DNA of 64,000 nt from Actinomadura sp. NAK00032 (GTDB lineage Bacteria; Actinomycetota; Actinomycetes; Streptosporangiales; Streptosporangiaceae): assembly GCF_013364275.1 (NCBI RefSeq), contig NZ_CP054932.1, positions 3,224,001-3,288,000 of the forward strand. The letters run 5' to 3'. The notes under the pieces are model-generated. The model ran no database searches. It saw only the letters and a program-made list of their open reading frames with translations, and had not been told where the DNA came from. Below, in pieces: positions 45,849 to 56,524 of this stretch. Within the stretch, counting starts at the first letter, position 1, and each line of letters starts with the position of its first letter. Position numbers and translations under genes: made by a program.

Positions 45849-46625
45849 ATGGTTCACGGCCATCTCCCTGATCTGGTGCTCGGCGGGTGTTCGGCGTGGC
45901 CGCTGCCCGCCGACGAGACCTGCGCCGGTGTGGCCCGCGCACACCTTCGGGTGGCGCTGACGGCGGCCAAGGTGCCGGGCGAACTCGTCGAGGACGTCAC
46001 GCTCGCGGCGTCGGAGCTGGTGACGAACGGCCTCAGGCACGGCATCGGCGGCGCGTCGGGCCGCGCGGAGGCGGCGCCGGGGCGGCGCGTCCTCGAGCTG
46101 TGGGCCTACCACCGGGTCACGCCGGAGAGCCAGCTCGTGTTCAAAGTGTTCGACCCGAAGCCCGAGTGGACGCGTCCCGGCAAGGCGGTCGGCGCGTGGG
46201 CGGAGAACGGCCGGGGAATGGCGGTCGTCGACGCGCTCTCGTCGGCGTGGGGCTGGCACCGGACGCGGTCCAGGCTGGGGCCGCTGCCGGTACCGGGCAA
46301 GGCGACCTGGTTCTGCGTCCCGGCCGCCCGGACGTGTGCGCCCCCGGCACGCCCGCTCCCGTGGGAGGCGGCCGTGGTGCTGCGCCGCCTGCTGGTCGCC
46401 AGAGGGCTGGACGGCACGCGCTGCCACCACGGGTCCGACCGTTCGGTGGTCGCGGTGCGGGGCCTGACGGTCTGGTCCGAGCCGCCGGGCGTGTTCCGGT
46501 GGCGCGTCCGGCCGGGGACGCGGAACGCCTACGCGTGCAGGCCCTTCGCGGATCTGCACGATGTCGCCGACGAGGTCGTCTGCCACCACGAGCGCGGTGT
46601 CGTTTCCGGAGACGACGTCCGATGA
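45849..46625 (+). CDS. HATPase-domain protein (anti-sigma-factor kinase-like), 258 aa
   Basis: The first 150 residues form a GHKL ATPase domain: the N-box ASELVTNGLRHG near residue 58, VFDPKPEWTRPG near 100, and the G-box ENGRGMAVVDALSSAWGW near 119. This matches the SpoIIAB/RsbW-like ATPases common in Streptomyces, which bind sigma or anti-anti-sigma proteins. The extra C-terminal 100 residues are unassigned. The gene is divergent from the XRE/DUF5753-DUF397 pair, and all three together are the usual WhiJ-like set. The stop overlaps the next gene by 4 nt. Confidence 0.85.
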   Translation: MVHGHLPDLVLGGCSAWPLPADETCAGVARAHLRVALTAAKVPGELVEDVTLAASELVTNGLRHGIGGASGRAEAAPGRRVLELWAYHRVTPESQLVFKVFDPKPEWTRPGKAVGAWAENGRGMAVVDALSSAWGWHRTRSRLGPLPVPGKATWFCVPAARTCAPPARPLPWEAAVVLRRLLVARGLDGTRCHHGSDRSVVAVRGLTVWSEPPGVFRWRVRPGTRNAYACRPFADLHDVADEVVCHHERGVVSGDDVR

Positions 46626-47245
46626 CGGCTCGTCCCGAGGAATCGCTCGTCCGAGAAGCACGGGACGCGGCCCTCGCCGTCCTCGCGCGGGACGACTCGG
46701 CCGCCGAAGCGAGCCGGACCTTGGCCGGTGCGGTGGCCATGCTCGCCGACCTCCTGGACGCGCATCGTCCCACGGGAGCGGCGGCGTGTCCGGCGTGCGA
46801 GACAGCGGCGCCCTGCCCGACCATGCGTCGCGTCGCCGCCGCGCTCGTCTCGCACGGGGCCTGGCAGGGTGCTCCGCTTGACCGCGGTGCTGCGTGGGCG
46901 TGTGCGGACGCTCACTTCAACCGCTCGGCCGCGGGCGGCGCACGGCGGCTCGTCTTGCTCAGTGATCTTGGCGCCTTCTACGTCGCTAGGGGCGTGTCGG
47001 CGGTGCTGCCCGAGCCGCCGCAGGTTCCGGTGCCCGGCGGGGAGACTGTGCTGGTCCTCGACAAGGCGAGTGGCCGGACGAGTCGGTGGCCCCTGCTTCC
47101 GGACGCTGACCTGATCGTCCAGTACCGGCGCTACCTGCGCGGCGAACCGATGATCCTCGACGGGCGGCCGACCGCCGAGCGGCCTCTTCGCCCCCGGCTC
47201 TTCCAGAGGGGCGCTTGGGCGATCCGCAGTTCCCCGATTCCGTGA
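46622..47245 (+). CDS. Hypothetical protein, 207 aa, co-translated with the HATPase
   Basis: The ATG overlaps the HATPase stop (ATGA). The N-terminal half is alpha-helical and includes a short cysteine cluster CPACETAAPCPTM near residue 56 that could bind metal. The C-terminal half contains VLLSDLGAFYVARGVSAVLP and a Trp/Arg-rich end. No membrane segment or enzyme motif was seen. Coupling to the anti-sigma-like gene suggests a partner role. I do not recognise a family. Confidence 0.65.
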   Translation: MTARPEESLVREARDAALAVLARDDSAAEASRTLAGAVAMLADLLDAHRPTGAAACPACETAAPCPTMRRVAAALVSHGAWQGAPLDRGAAWACADAHFNRSAAGGARRLVLLSDLGAFYVARGVSAVLPEPPQVPVPGGETVLVLDKASGRTSRWPLLPDADLIVQYRRYLRGEPMILDGRPTAERPLRPRLFQRGAWAIRSSPIP

Positions 47246-47343
47246 GGCGGGCCGTGGCTGCGGCATCGCCGGGCCGCGCGCCGGACGCGGACGAGGTACC
47301 GAGCCGCGCCGCCGGGGCCGCTCGGCGGCGCGGACCGCCGGGG

Positions 47344-47754
47344 TCAGGTGAAGAGGGGGCCTACAAGGTTCAGGCCGGGGTGGTTGTCGGAGGCGTACAG
47401 GACGAACAAAGCCAGGGCGCCGCCGGCCAGGGAGAGGTCCTTGAGGAACTGCTGCTGCTCCATCTGGCGCGCCTCCGGGGACTCCTGCTTCCAGAAGTCG
47501 TGGAACACGAACGCCGTGACGAGCAGGAACGGGACGAGGGCGATGGCGGCGAGGTCGGGCCAGATGCCGAGGATGAGCAGGGCCGACGCGAGCAGGATGT
47601 AGGCGCCGGAGACCTGCACGGCGAGCTTGGCCATGGGCAGCTTCTTCGCGGCCGCGTAACCGGCCATGGCCTCGGTCGCGGTGAAGTGGCCGACCGCGGC
47701 GCCGATGAAGATCGCGGTGAAGGCGATGCGGGCGATGAGGGCGACGACGTCCAT
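47344..47754 (-). CDS. DoxX-family membrane protein, 136 aa
   Basis: Four hydrophobic helices are present, starting VVALIARIAFTAIFIGAAVG and including GAYILLASALLILGIWPDL and ALVPFLLVTAFVFHDFW. The glycine-rich first helix and the HDFW motif after the third are DoxX-family features. Some members act in redox stress or quinone reduction. The ATG at 47754 has AGGAGG upstream; an in-frame ATG at 47790 lacks an RBS. A 12-bp palindrome lies about 70 bp upstream. Confidence 0.85.
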   Translation of the reverse strand: MDVVALIARIAFTAIFIGAAVGHFTATEAMAGYAAAKKLPMAKLAVQVSGAYILLASALLILGIWPDLAAIALVPFLLVTAFVFHDFWKQESPEARQMEQQQFLKDLSLAGGALALFVLYASDNHPGLNLVGPLFT

Positions 47755-47824
47755 GACTGCCTCCTGGGGGAAAAGTCCGTCATGCGTCACTTGTGGCGCA
47801 GGGTGTACCCCGACTCCAAGATCG

Positions 47825-47836
47825 TTGAACGTTCAA
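47825..47836. promoter_or_regulatory. TTGAACGTTCAA palindrome upstream of doxX
   Basis: A 12-bp perfect palindrome sits between the divergent doxX and riboflavin operon starts. It is a plausible operator for a dimeric regulator acting on doxX; the regulator is unknown. Confidence 0.4.
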
Positions 47837-47911
47837 TCCCGGACGGCCAGTGGCGATGGTCACACGGGACGCGGAATGGAATGCATGGCACACTGGTTGG
47901 CAAAGCATGAA

Positions 47912-48040
47912 CGCGTGCTCCGGGGTCGGTGAAATTCCGAACCGGCGGTGACAGTCCGCGACCCGGCCGAAGCCATCGGCCGGTTGACCCGGTGAAACTC
48001 CGGGACCGACGGTGAAAGTCCGGATGGGAGGCAGCGCGCG
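47912..48040 (+). ncRNA. FMN riboswitch (RFN element)
   Basis: The closing stem pairs 47912-47918 with 48034-48040. Conserved parts appear in order: GGGGTCGGTGAAATTCCGA, ACCGGCGGTGACAGTCCGC, a variable stem, CCGGTGAAACTCCGGGACC, and GACGGTGAAAGTCCGGATGG then GAGGCAG. This is the canonical RFN element, which binds FMN and lowers expression of riboflavin genes. It lies 72 nt upstream of ribE. Confidence 0.97.
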
Positions 48041-48065
48041 GTACGCCCCTGACCATGGGGCGTAC
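48041..48065 (+). promoter_or_regulatory. Expression-platform hairpin next to the FMN aptamer
   Basis: GTACGCCCC (48041-48049) pairs with GGGGCGTAC (48057-48065) around a 7-nt loop. It abuts the aptamer and has no U-tract, so it may act in Rho-dependent or translational control; the ribE Shine-Dalgarno (AGGAGG) lies 35 nt further on. Confidence 0.55.
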
Positions 48066-48112
48066 GACGATGTATGAGCGTCCCCGGAGCCCTGAACTAG
48101 GAGGCCCGGGAG

Positions 48113-48706
48113 ATGTTCACCGGCATCGTCGAGGAGCTCGGCGAGATCGTCGCGATGGATCCCCAGGGAGACTCGGTCACCCTCGCGATCCGCGGCCCGC
48201 TCGTCACCGAGGACGCCGTCCACGGCGCGTCGATCGCCGTCAACGGCGTCTGTCTCACCGTGGTGGACGTCAAGGACGGCGTCTTCACCGCCGACGCCAT
48301 CAAGGAGACCCTCGACAAGTCCAGCCTCGGCGCGCTGGAACCGGGCTCGAAGGTCAACCTGGAACGTCCCGTACGGCTCTCCGACCGGCTCGGCGGGCAC
48401 CTCGTGCAGGGCCACGTCGACGGCGTCGGCGCGATCATCTCCCGCGAGCCGGGGGAGCGGTGGGACGTCGTGACGGTCTCCCTGCCCGCTGACCTCAGCC
48501 GCTACCTGGTGAACAAGGGCTCCATCACCATCGACGGCATCAGCCTCACCGTCGTGGAGGCTGGCACCGACCGGTTCAGCGTCGCGCTCATCCCGACCAC
48601 GCTCGCCCTTACGACGCTCGGCCACAAGAAGCCCGGCGACCCCGTGAACCTCGAAGTGGACGTCGTCGCCAAGTACGTCGAACGCATGCTGGGCGACCGG
48701 TCGTGA
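48113..48706 (+). CDS. ribE: Riboflavin synthase alpha chain, 197 aa
   Basis: This enzyme converts two lumazine molecules into riboflavin. It starts with the family hallmark [12 protein letters not shown] and has two lumazine-binding beta-barrel repeats (about residues 1-95 and 96-190), with [14 protein letters not shown] and [14 protein letters not shown] as matching segments. The ATG follows TAGGAGGCCCGGGAG. Under FMN-riboswitch control, it leads ribE-ribM-ribBA-ribH, each overlapping the next. Confidence 0.96.
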   Translation: MFTGIVEELGEIVAMDPQGDSVTLAIRGPLVTEDAVHGASIAVNGVCLTVVDVKDGVFTADAIKETLDKSSLGALEPGSKVNLERPVRLSDRLGGHLVQGHVDGVGAIISREPGERWDVVTVSLPADLSRYLVNKGSITIDGISLTVVEAGTDRFSVALIPTTLALTTLGHKKPGDPVNLEVDVVAKYVERMLGDRS

Positions 48707-49340
48707 ACTGGCTCGACGCGGGCTTCGAGGTGTTCGGCGAGCACATCCTCTGGACCGACCTCACCGGGAACGTGCTCTCCCTCGCCGTCGTCTGGCTCGC
48801 CATGCGCAAGACCCTCTGGACGTGGCCGGTGCAGCTCGTCGGCGCGCTGCTGCTGCTCGCCGCGTCCCTGCACGCGAGCGTCCCCGGCAACGCCCTCAAG
48901 CAGGTGCTGTTCTGCGGCCTCGCCCTGTACGGGTGGGTCATGTGGACGCGCGGACGGCGGCAGACCGACGTCATCGTCGTCCGGCAGGCGACCCCCAGGG
49001 AACGCGTCGTCCTGCTCGGCGTCCTGGTGGCCGGCACGGCCGTGGTCGCCCAGCTGTTCGCCCACCTCGACTGGCTGCAGGTCGCCTGGTCGCCGTGGGC
49101 CAACGCCTACATCTTCGTCGGCAGCGCCGTCGCGACGTTCGCGCAGAGCCGCGCGCTGGTCGACTTCTGGATCGTGTGGGTGCTCGTCGACCTGGTCGGG
49201 GTGCCGCTGGCGTTCAAGTCCGGGCTGTACGTCTCCGGCGCGGTCTACGGGATCTTCTTCGTGATGGTGATGGTCGGGTTCAGGAACTGGCTCCGGGAGT
49301 CCCGGAGCGTGCAAACCCCCAGGCAGAAGGCGGTGACCGC

Positions 49341-49344
<4 letters not shown>
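48703..49344 (+). CDS. ribM: PnuC-family transporter, probable riboflavin importer RibM (PnuX), 213 aa
   Basis: About seven hydrophobic helices are present, with the PnuC-type pattern [30 protein letters not shown] and [20 protein letters not shown] near the end. PnuC homologues usually import nicotinamide mononucleotide or riboside, but in actinobacteria a subgroup located in FMN-riboswitch operons (RibM/PnuX) imports riboflavin. The position between ribE and ribBA, with 4-nt overlaps on both sides, makes riboflavin the likely substrate (inference). Confidence 0.85.
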
Positions 49345-51079
<1,735 letters not shown>

Positions 51080-51123
51080 CCATCCGGGCATCCCGTACGC
51101 ATCCTCATCCGAAAGGCAATTCC

Positions 51124-51999
51124 GTGCTGTCACTCGTCCTGCCCAAGGGGTCGCTGGAGAAGGCGACCATGCAGCTGTTCGACGCCGCCGACCTCACCGT
51201 CCAGCGCACGTCGGACCGCGACTACCGCGCCTCCATCGACGACCCCCGCATCGACCGGGTCCGGGTCCTGCGCCCGCAGGAGATCCCGACCTACCTGGAG
51301 CAGGGGCTGTTCGACCTCGGCATCACCGGCCGCGACTGGATCACCGAGACCGACGCCGACGTCGTCAGCCTCGGCGAGCTGAAGTACTCCAAGGCGACCG
51401 CCAACCCGGTCCGCGTGATCATGGCGGTGCCGGACGGCGCGCCCTGGCAGTCGGTGTCGGACCTGCCGGAGGGCGTCCGGATCTCCACCGAGTTCCCGGC
51501 GATGACCAAGCGGTTCCTCGACCAGCACGGCGTGAAGGCCACGGTCGTCCCGTCCTACGGCGCGACCGAGGCGAAGGTGCCCGACATCGTGGACGCGATC
51601 GTCGACCTCACCGAGACCGGCTCGTCGCTGCGCAAGAACGGCCTGCGCATCCTCGACACGCTGCTGACCAGCTACACCGAGCTGGTCGCCAACCGCGAGG
51701 CCTACGAGGACGCCGACAAGCGCGCCGCGATGGAGGACATCGCCCTCCTGCTGCAGGGCGTGATCCGCGCACGCGGCAAGGTGCTGCTGAAGCTGAACGT
51801 CGCGGAGGCCGACCTGCGGAACGTCCTCGACATCATGCCCGCGATGTCGTCGCCCACGGTGACCTCGCTCGCCGGCGGCGAGTCGAACGCCGTGGAGTCG
51901 GTGGTCGCCAAGCGCGGCGTCAACACGCTGATCCCGGCGCTGAAGGCGGCGGGCGCGCACGACATCCTCGAGATCCCCATCGCGAAGATCGTTGACTGA
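51124..51999 (+). CDS. hisG: ATP phosphoribosyltransferase, long form, 291 aa
   Basis: HisG catalyses the first step of histidine synthesis. It starts LSLVLPKGSLEKATMQLF and contains the PRPP-binding DAIVDLTETGSSLRKNGL near residue 158. The C-terminal ACT-like regulatory domain ends with LIPALKAAGAHDILEIPI, so this is the long, histidine-inhibited type that needs no HisZ. The GTG start has GAAAGG upstream. hisE, often located just before hisG in actinomycetes, is not present here. Confidence 0.96.
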   Translation: MLSLVLPKGSLEKATMQLFDAADLTVQRTSDRDYRASIDDPRIDRVRVLRPQEIPTYLEQGLFDLGITGRDWITETDADVVSLGELKYSKATANPVRVIMAVPDGAPWQSVSDLPEGVRISTEFPAMTKRFLDQHGVKATVVPSYGATEAKVPDIVDAIVDLTETGSSLRKNGLRILDTLLTSYTELVANREAYEDADKRAAMEDIALLLQGVIRARGKVLLKLNVAEADLRNVLDIMPAMSSPTVTSLAGGESNAVESVVAKRGVNTLIPALKAAGAHDILEIPIAKIVD

Positions 52000-52438
52000 C
52001 ACTCCGGCACTGCCGACCGTGTGGCGCCCCCGCACCACCCGGATCGTCGCCTACATCACGGCGGGCGTGATCATGCTCGGCCTGGTCGTGCTCGCCGTGG
52101 TGGTGCCGGAGCAGTACAAGCTGTTCGACCGCGTCCTGATGGTGGGGTTCGGCGCGGTCGTCGCGTGGATCCTGCACATGCTCGCGCGGTGCCGCGTCGC
52201 CGCCGACGAGTCGGGCGTCACGGTCGTCAACGCCTTCAACACCCGCCGCCTGGAGTGGCCGCAGATCCTCGACGTCACCATGAACGTCGGCGACCCGTGG
52301 CCCACCCTCGACCTGGCGGACGGCACCTCCATCGGCGCCATGGGCATCAACGGCGCCGAGAAGGCCCTCGCCGCCCGCCAGCTCACCGAACTCCAGTCTC
52401 TCCTGCGCGCCAGGGGCGAAGCCCCCGACCCCGCCTGA
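51992..52438 (+). CDS. PH-domain membrane protein, 148 aa
   Basis: Two adjacent hydrophobic helices (about residues 16-36 and 43-60) are followed by a compact beta domain with VTVVNAFNTRRLEWPQILDV and PTLDLADGTSIGAMGING, as in the bacterial PH-like domain proteins that follow hisG in Streptomyces. The start is a TTG at 51992 overlapping the hisG stop by 8 nt. Function is unknown. Confidence 0.75.
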   Translation: MTDTPALPTVWRPRTTRIVAYITAGVIMLGLVVLAVVVPEQYKLFDRVLMVGFGAVVAWILHMLARCRVAADESGVTVVNAFNTRRLEWPQILDVTMNVGDPWPTLDLADGTSIGAMGINGAEKALAARQLTELQSLLRARGEAPDPA

Positions 52439-52510
52439 CGTCCCCGACCCGAGGTCTTGTTCTAGGCTGTTGCCAGGACCAGGGCGACGCTCGTGTGCAA
52501 AAGTAAGCGC

Positions 52511-53137
52511 ATGAGCGCTCAGAGTGTCGAGGCGATCGCAGAAAGTGGTCACATGGACGCCGCACCGCTGCCAGACTGGGTGATCCCCCCGCCGGGCGGT
52601 TTCACCGCCGACGACTTCCTGCGCATGCGCGGTCTGCCCCGGCACACCGAGCTGGTCGACGGGGGCCTGGTCTTCGTGAGCCCGCAGCGCAAGTGGCACG
52701 TCCGGGTGATCAATCTGCTCCGGGACGAGCTCGCTCGGCAGGCGCCCGAGGATCTGTGCGCGGATCGGGAGATGACCGTCAAGCTCGGTGGGCGCCAGGC
52801 GCCCGAGCCCGACGTTCTCATCGTCTCGGCTGAGGCGTACGAGCGAGACGAGCCGTCGACCTACTATCTACCCGAGGATGTGCTGCTGGCGGTCGAGGCG
52901 GTATCGCCCGATTCCGAGATCCGTGATCGGGAGACCAAGCCGCGCAGGTACAGGGAAGCCGGCATCAAGCACTACTGGCGGGTCGAGGAGGACGAGGGTC
53001 GGACCATTGTGTACGTCTATGAGCTCGAACCCGCCAGTGACGCCTACGCGCTGACCGGCATCCACCACGACCAGCTCAAGGTGACGGTGCCGTTCGACAT
53101 CGAGATCGACCTGACCGCCGTCGGCAAGCGCCGCTAG
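52511..53137 (+). CDS. Uma2-family (DUF820) putative restriction-endonuclease-like protein, about 208 aa
   Basis: The PD-(D/E)xK-like core is visible: LPRHTELVDGGLVFVSPQ, then APEPDVLIVSAEAY (catalytic Asp), LAVEAVSPDSEIRDRETKPR (Glu and Lys) and YREAGIKHYWRVEEDEG. Uma2 proteins are widespread in cyanobacteria and actinomycetes; the target is unknown. In-frame starts occur at 52493 (GTG), 52511 and 52553; 52511 is chosen with a modest AAGTAAG upstream, and 52553 is possible. There is no partner methylase nearby. Confidence 0.8.
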   Translation: MSAQSVEAIAESGHMDAAPLPDWVIPPPGGFTADDFLRMRGLPRHTELVDGGLVFVSPQRKWHVRVINLLRDELARQAPEDLCADREMTVKLGGRQAPEPDVLIVSAEAYERDEPSTYYLPEDVLLAVEAVSPDSEIRDRETKPRRYREAGIKHYWRVEEDEGRTIVYVYELEPASDAYALTGIHHDQLKVTVPFDIEIDLTAVGKRR

Positions 53138-53194
53138 ACCTCCGCGGATCATGCTCGCCTTCGGTCGGCCGGCGTCGCCAAGGGGCCTTGGGCG

Positions 53195-53833
53195 TCACAG
53201 GGCGGTGAAGAGGGTGACGGTGCCGGCGCCGATGAGGGCGACGGCCCAGACGCGGTCGAGGTTGAACCAGGCGCGCCGCAGCACCGCCAGGCCGACGATC
53301 TCGTAGACCAGCACCGCGATGACGCCCGCCACGGCGAACATCGACAGCGTGTGCACGGCCGTCACGAAGATCCCCGTGGACAGGGCGCTCCCGGACGACG
53401 ACGCCAGCCCGTGGTCGTGGCCCGCCGGGGCCGTCCCGGACGCGGTGAGCACGGGCAGCAGCATCAGCCCGGCGCCGTGCACCGACGACATCAGGAACGA
53501 CCAGCCGGCGAGCTGCCACAGCGAGATCCGCATCCCGACCCAGCGGAAGTGGCGGCGCGACAGCAGCCGCCACAGCCCGAAGCCGACCAGCAGCGCGCCG
53601 CCGCCGATCGCCACCGCCTGCGTCGCGACGACCGACCGGGTCAGCGCGATGAGCACCGCGACGGCGCCGACGGACGCGGCGTGCCCCGCGGCGATCGCCG
53701 GGAGCGACTGCAGGACCAGCGCCCTGCTGCGCTCCTGGAGCCCGCGCGCCACCGCGAACAGCCAGCCCATCGCCGGATTGACCCCGTGGAACGCCCCGAG
53801 CACCACCAGCGCCGCGAGCGACCCGTCGTTCAC
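53195..53833 (-). CDS. Polytopic membrane protein next to SBP56 gene, 212 aa
   Basis: About six hydrophobic helices are present. The start VNDGSLAALVVLGAFHGVNP is followed by AMGWLFAVARGLQERSRALV, a HGxNPAxGW motif seen in membrane proteins associated with selenium-binding-protein genes. A His-rich cytoplasmic or periplasmic loop (GHDHG) follows the fourth helix and could bind metal. The GTG start overlaps the SBP56-family stop by 4 nt, so it is coupled to that gene and probably serves the same sulfur pathway. Confidence 0.75.
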   Translation of the reverse strand: MNDGSLAALVVLGAFHGVNPAMGWLFAVARGLQERSRALVLQSLPAIAAGHAASVGAVAVLIALTRSVVATQAVAIGGGALLVGFGLWRLLSRRHFRWVGMRISLWQLAGWSFLMSSVHGAGLMLLPVLTASGTAPAGHDHGLASSSGSALSTGIFVTAVHTLSMFAVAGVIAVLVYEIVGLAVLRRAWFNLDRVWAVALIGAGTVTLFTAL

Positions 53834-55230
53834 GGGTAGCAGTAGGAGTCTGAGGAGGCGTCGCCGCCCTGGAGGCGGGTCTGGTGGGGGCGGCGGCCGC
53901 GGAAGGCGTCGCCGTTGGGGAAGAAGCGCTCGTCGAAGGCGAAGCCGTCCGGGGTGGAGTCGAGTTTCGCCATCCACGCGCCGACGCCGTCGGGGTAGAA
54001 CTGGTCGTCCCACGAGCCGTAGAGCGAGTTGGTGACGTAGACGCGCTCGCCGTCGCGGCTGATCTCGACCATCTGCGGACCGCCGGCGAGGGGGCGGTCC
54101 GGCGCGGCCGGGTGCGGTGTCCGGTTGACGATGCCCCCGATGCGGACCGAGCCGGCCTCGACGGGGTTGAAGGGGTCGCTGACGTTGTAGCGCTTGAGTT
54201 CGCCGGTGCCCCAGCACGAGACGTACAGCCACTGGTCGTCGACGGACAGGTCGATGTCGGTGACGAGCGGCGGCACCGCGCCGAACGGCTGGATGACCGG
54301 CGGCAGGTCGGCGGGGTCGGCGGGTTCGGCCGGGATGGTGATGACCTTGGTGGCCGTCCAGGCGTCGCCGTCGCGGTGCCAGACCCAGACGGACGCCGAC
54401 AGGTCCTCGACGTTGACGACCACGCCGGCGAAGCCGTACAGCTTGGTCGGGTCGTGCGCGGGGCGCAGCTCCAGCACCATCTGGTGCTCGTCGCCGAGGT
54501 CCACGGTCTGGACGTGCTTGCGCTTGCGCAGGTCGAAGAAGTTCAGCGCGTGCCCGTACTTGCGGCCGAGCAGCAGCTCGCCGACGACGCCGTCCTCCAC
54601 CATGGACGGGGTGCCCCACTCGGACGTGACGAGGACGTCGTGCGCGATGTGCCACCACGCGTCGTAGGCGAGGTACTGCGGGCCCCGGTCGACCTCCCAG
54701 CGGCCGAGGACGTCGAACGAGGTGTGGTCGAGCAGCGCGATGCCGCCCGGCCCGTCCTCGCCGTTGGCGCCGCCGAGCGCCGTCAGGTACAGGCCCTCGG
54801 GCCCGCAGTGGACGGTGTGGGGCCGCGAGTACCCGGCGCGCTTGGCCAGCTCGTCCGCCTCCAGAATCTTGACGATCTTGGGAGCGGTGGGGTCGTCCTT
54901 GGTGTCGATCACATAGACCCGCGACGACCGCAGCCCCGGCACGATCAGGTACCGGCGCTCCACGTGCGGATGCGGCGACCCCGGGCACAGGGCGCTGCTG
55001 CACGCGTTCCACCCGAAGTGGTGCAGTTCGTCGCCGAGGTAGGGCAGTTCCGTCCAGCCCACCACGGACCCGTAGGACGACGAGTCGGGGTCGACGTCCA
55101 GGACCGCGAGCGCGTCGGGTTTCGCGGCGGCACGGTCGAAGGCGACCACGTAGGCGAGCTTCTCGGCGGGGGCCGAGGCCGCGTCGCGGGGGGAGGCGTA
55201 GAAGGTCGGATCCGGCTTCCACAGTGCCAT
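53830..55230 (-). CDS. Selenium-binding protein 56 / methanethiol oxidase family, 466 aa
   Basis: This beta-propeller protein has PLYLGDELHHFGWN-type metal-site sequence (LPYLGDELHHFGWNACSSAL), RPHTVHCGPEGLYLTALGG, TSEWGTPSMVEDGVV and GWDDQFYPDG-type C-terminal motifs (SLYGSWDDQFYP). The HHxGWNxCSS motif is diagnostic. Family members oxidise methanethiol to formaldehyde, H2O2 and H2S. The sulfite oxidase gene lies immediately upstream, fitting a sulfur-oxidation module. Length is normal. There is no signal peptide. Confidence 0.93.
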   Translation of the reverse strand: MALWKPDPTFYASPRDAASAPAEKLAYVVAFDRAAAKPDALAVLDVDPDSSSYGSVVGWTELPYLGDELHHFGWNACSSALCPGSPHPHVERRYLIVPGLRSSRVYVIDTKDDPTAPKIVKILEADELAKRAGYSRPHTVHCGPEGLYLTALGGANGEDGPGGIALLDHTSFDVLGRWEVDRGPQYLAYDAWWHIAHDVLVTSEWGTPSMVEDGVVGELLLGRKYGHALNFFDLRKRKHVQTVDLGDEHQMVLELRPAHDPTKLYGFAGVVVNVEDLSASVWVWHRDGDAWTATKVITIPAEPADPADLPPVIQPFGAVPPLVTDIDLSVDDQWLYVSCWGTGELKRYNVSDPFNPVEAGSVRIGGIVNRTPHPAAPDRPLAGGPQMVEISRDGERVYVTNSLYGSWDDQFYPDGVGAWMAKLDSTPDGFAFDERFFPNGDAFRGRRPHQTRLQGGDASSDSYCYP

Positions 55231-55261
55231 GGTCGTCCTCTCGTGCAGGGGGTCGGGTCGT

Positions 55262-56524
55262 TCAGGAGACGGTGACCGGGTGCCGTACGACGGCGCCGAA
55301 CAGGTAGCCGAGGGTGTTGTAGGGGGCGTTGAAGGGCTGGGACGCGCCGGTCTCGTCGGTGGCGCGCGCCAGCAGCTCGTGGTGCCCGGAGGCGTGCGGC
55401 CTCCAGGGGAACTCCCAGCGCGTCCAGCCGCGCGGGTCGGGGCGGTCGAGGAGGCGGGCGGGGCGCCAGGTGGTGCCGCCGTCCACGCTGATCTCGGTGC
55501 GCCGGATGCGGCCGCTGCCCGACCAGGACCGGCCGCGCAGGGTCTGCGGCCTGGACGGAAGGGACGCCTCCCAGGGCAGTTCGAAGGCCGCCTTGACGTT
55601 CGTTCGGGTCAGCGGCGGCGACCCCTCCGCCGGGTAGCCGGGGCCGAAGAGCCGGTAGAAGCGGGTGTTCCACGGGGAGTACAGCGGTTCGGCGGCCACC
55701 TGCACGTCGCCGAGCCACTTGATGGACGCGATCCCCGTCCAGGACGGCACGACCAGCCGGACGGGGTGCCCGTGGTCGGGCGGCAGCGGGGCGCCGTTCA
55801 TCTCGTAGGCGAGGAGGACGTCCTTCATCGCCTTGGCGACGGGGAGGGGACGCCGCACGCGGCCGAGGTTCTCGCCCTTGTCCACATAGTCAGCGTCCAA
55901 CCCGCGCGGCAGGATGTCCACGGCCTCACGGGTAATACCTGCGAGCCTCAGCACGGTCGAGAGCCGGACCCCGCGCCAGCGCGCGACGCCGACCGCGCCG
56001 AGCCTCCAGGGCGTGCCGGAGACCTGCTGGCCCTGCTGGGAGGCGTAGAACCCCCGCGCGTTGCCGGTGCATTCGATGAAGGCCGTGATGGTCTCGGAGG
56101 GCAGCCGGAGCAGGTCGCGGTAGGAGAACTCGCGGGGACGCTCCTCGGCGGGGGAGCCGTGCAGCCCGGTTCCCCAGAGCTTGAGCCGCCAGGTGCGCGC
56201 GTCGATGAGCGGTGTGGCGACGTGGTTGCGGACGAAGAACCGGTCGGCCGGGGTGAGCGGGCCCTGGCCGCGCATGGCCTCCCACCGCATCTCGGCGTTG
56301 GTGCCGTGCGGGATGAACAGCTCGGGCGGCAGCGGCTTCACGATTCCCGTGGCGCCGTCGGCCGCCGCGGCCCGCGCCGCGGCGGCGGGGACGGCGGCGG
56401 GGACGGCGAGCGCGGCGCCGGCGCCCGCCGACAGGCGCAGCATGCCCCGCCGGGACAGTGCGCGGACGTGCTCGTAGGCCGCCTCGTCGGTGAGGTCGGG
56501 TTCCTTCCGGTGACCGGGTCGCAT
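55262..56524 (-). CDS. Molybdopterin-dependent sulfite oxidase, Tat-exported, 420 aa
   Basis: A twin-arginine signal (LSRRGMLRLSAGAG) precedes the mature protein. The catalytic molybdenum ligand is the Cys of FIECTGNARGFY near residue 150. The oxidoreductase-molybdopterin domain includes RLVVPSWTGIASIKWLGDV, and the C-terminal dimerisation domain contains ISVDGGTTWRPARL. It oxidises sulfite to sulfate outside the membrane. The ATG at 56524 has ACCATGCG context, with a purine-poor RBS. It lies 31 nt upstream of the SBP56 gene and is likely the first gene of that operon. Confidence 0.92.
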   Translation of the reverse strand: MRPGHRKEPDLTDEAAYEHVRALSRRGMLRLSAGAGAALAVPAAVPAAAARAAAADGATGIVKPLPPELFIPHGTNAEMRWEAMRGQGPLTPADRFFVRNHVATPLIDARTWRLKLWGTGLHGSPAEERPREFSYRDLLRLPSETITAFIECTGNARGFYASQQGQQVSGTPWRLGAVGVARWRGVRLSTVLRLAGITREAVDILPRGLDADYVDKGENLGRVRRPLPVAKAMKDVLLAYEMNGAPLPPDHGHPVRLVVPSWTGIASIKWLGDVQVAAEPLYSPWNTRFYRLFGPGYPAEGSPPLTRTNVKAAFELPWEASLPSRPQTLRGRSWSGSGRIRRTEISVDGGTTWRPARLLDRPDPRGWTRWEFPWRPHASGHHELLARATDETGASQPFNAPYNTLGYLFGAVVRHPVTVS

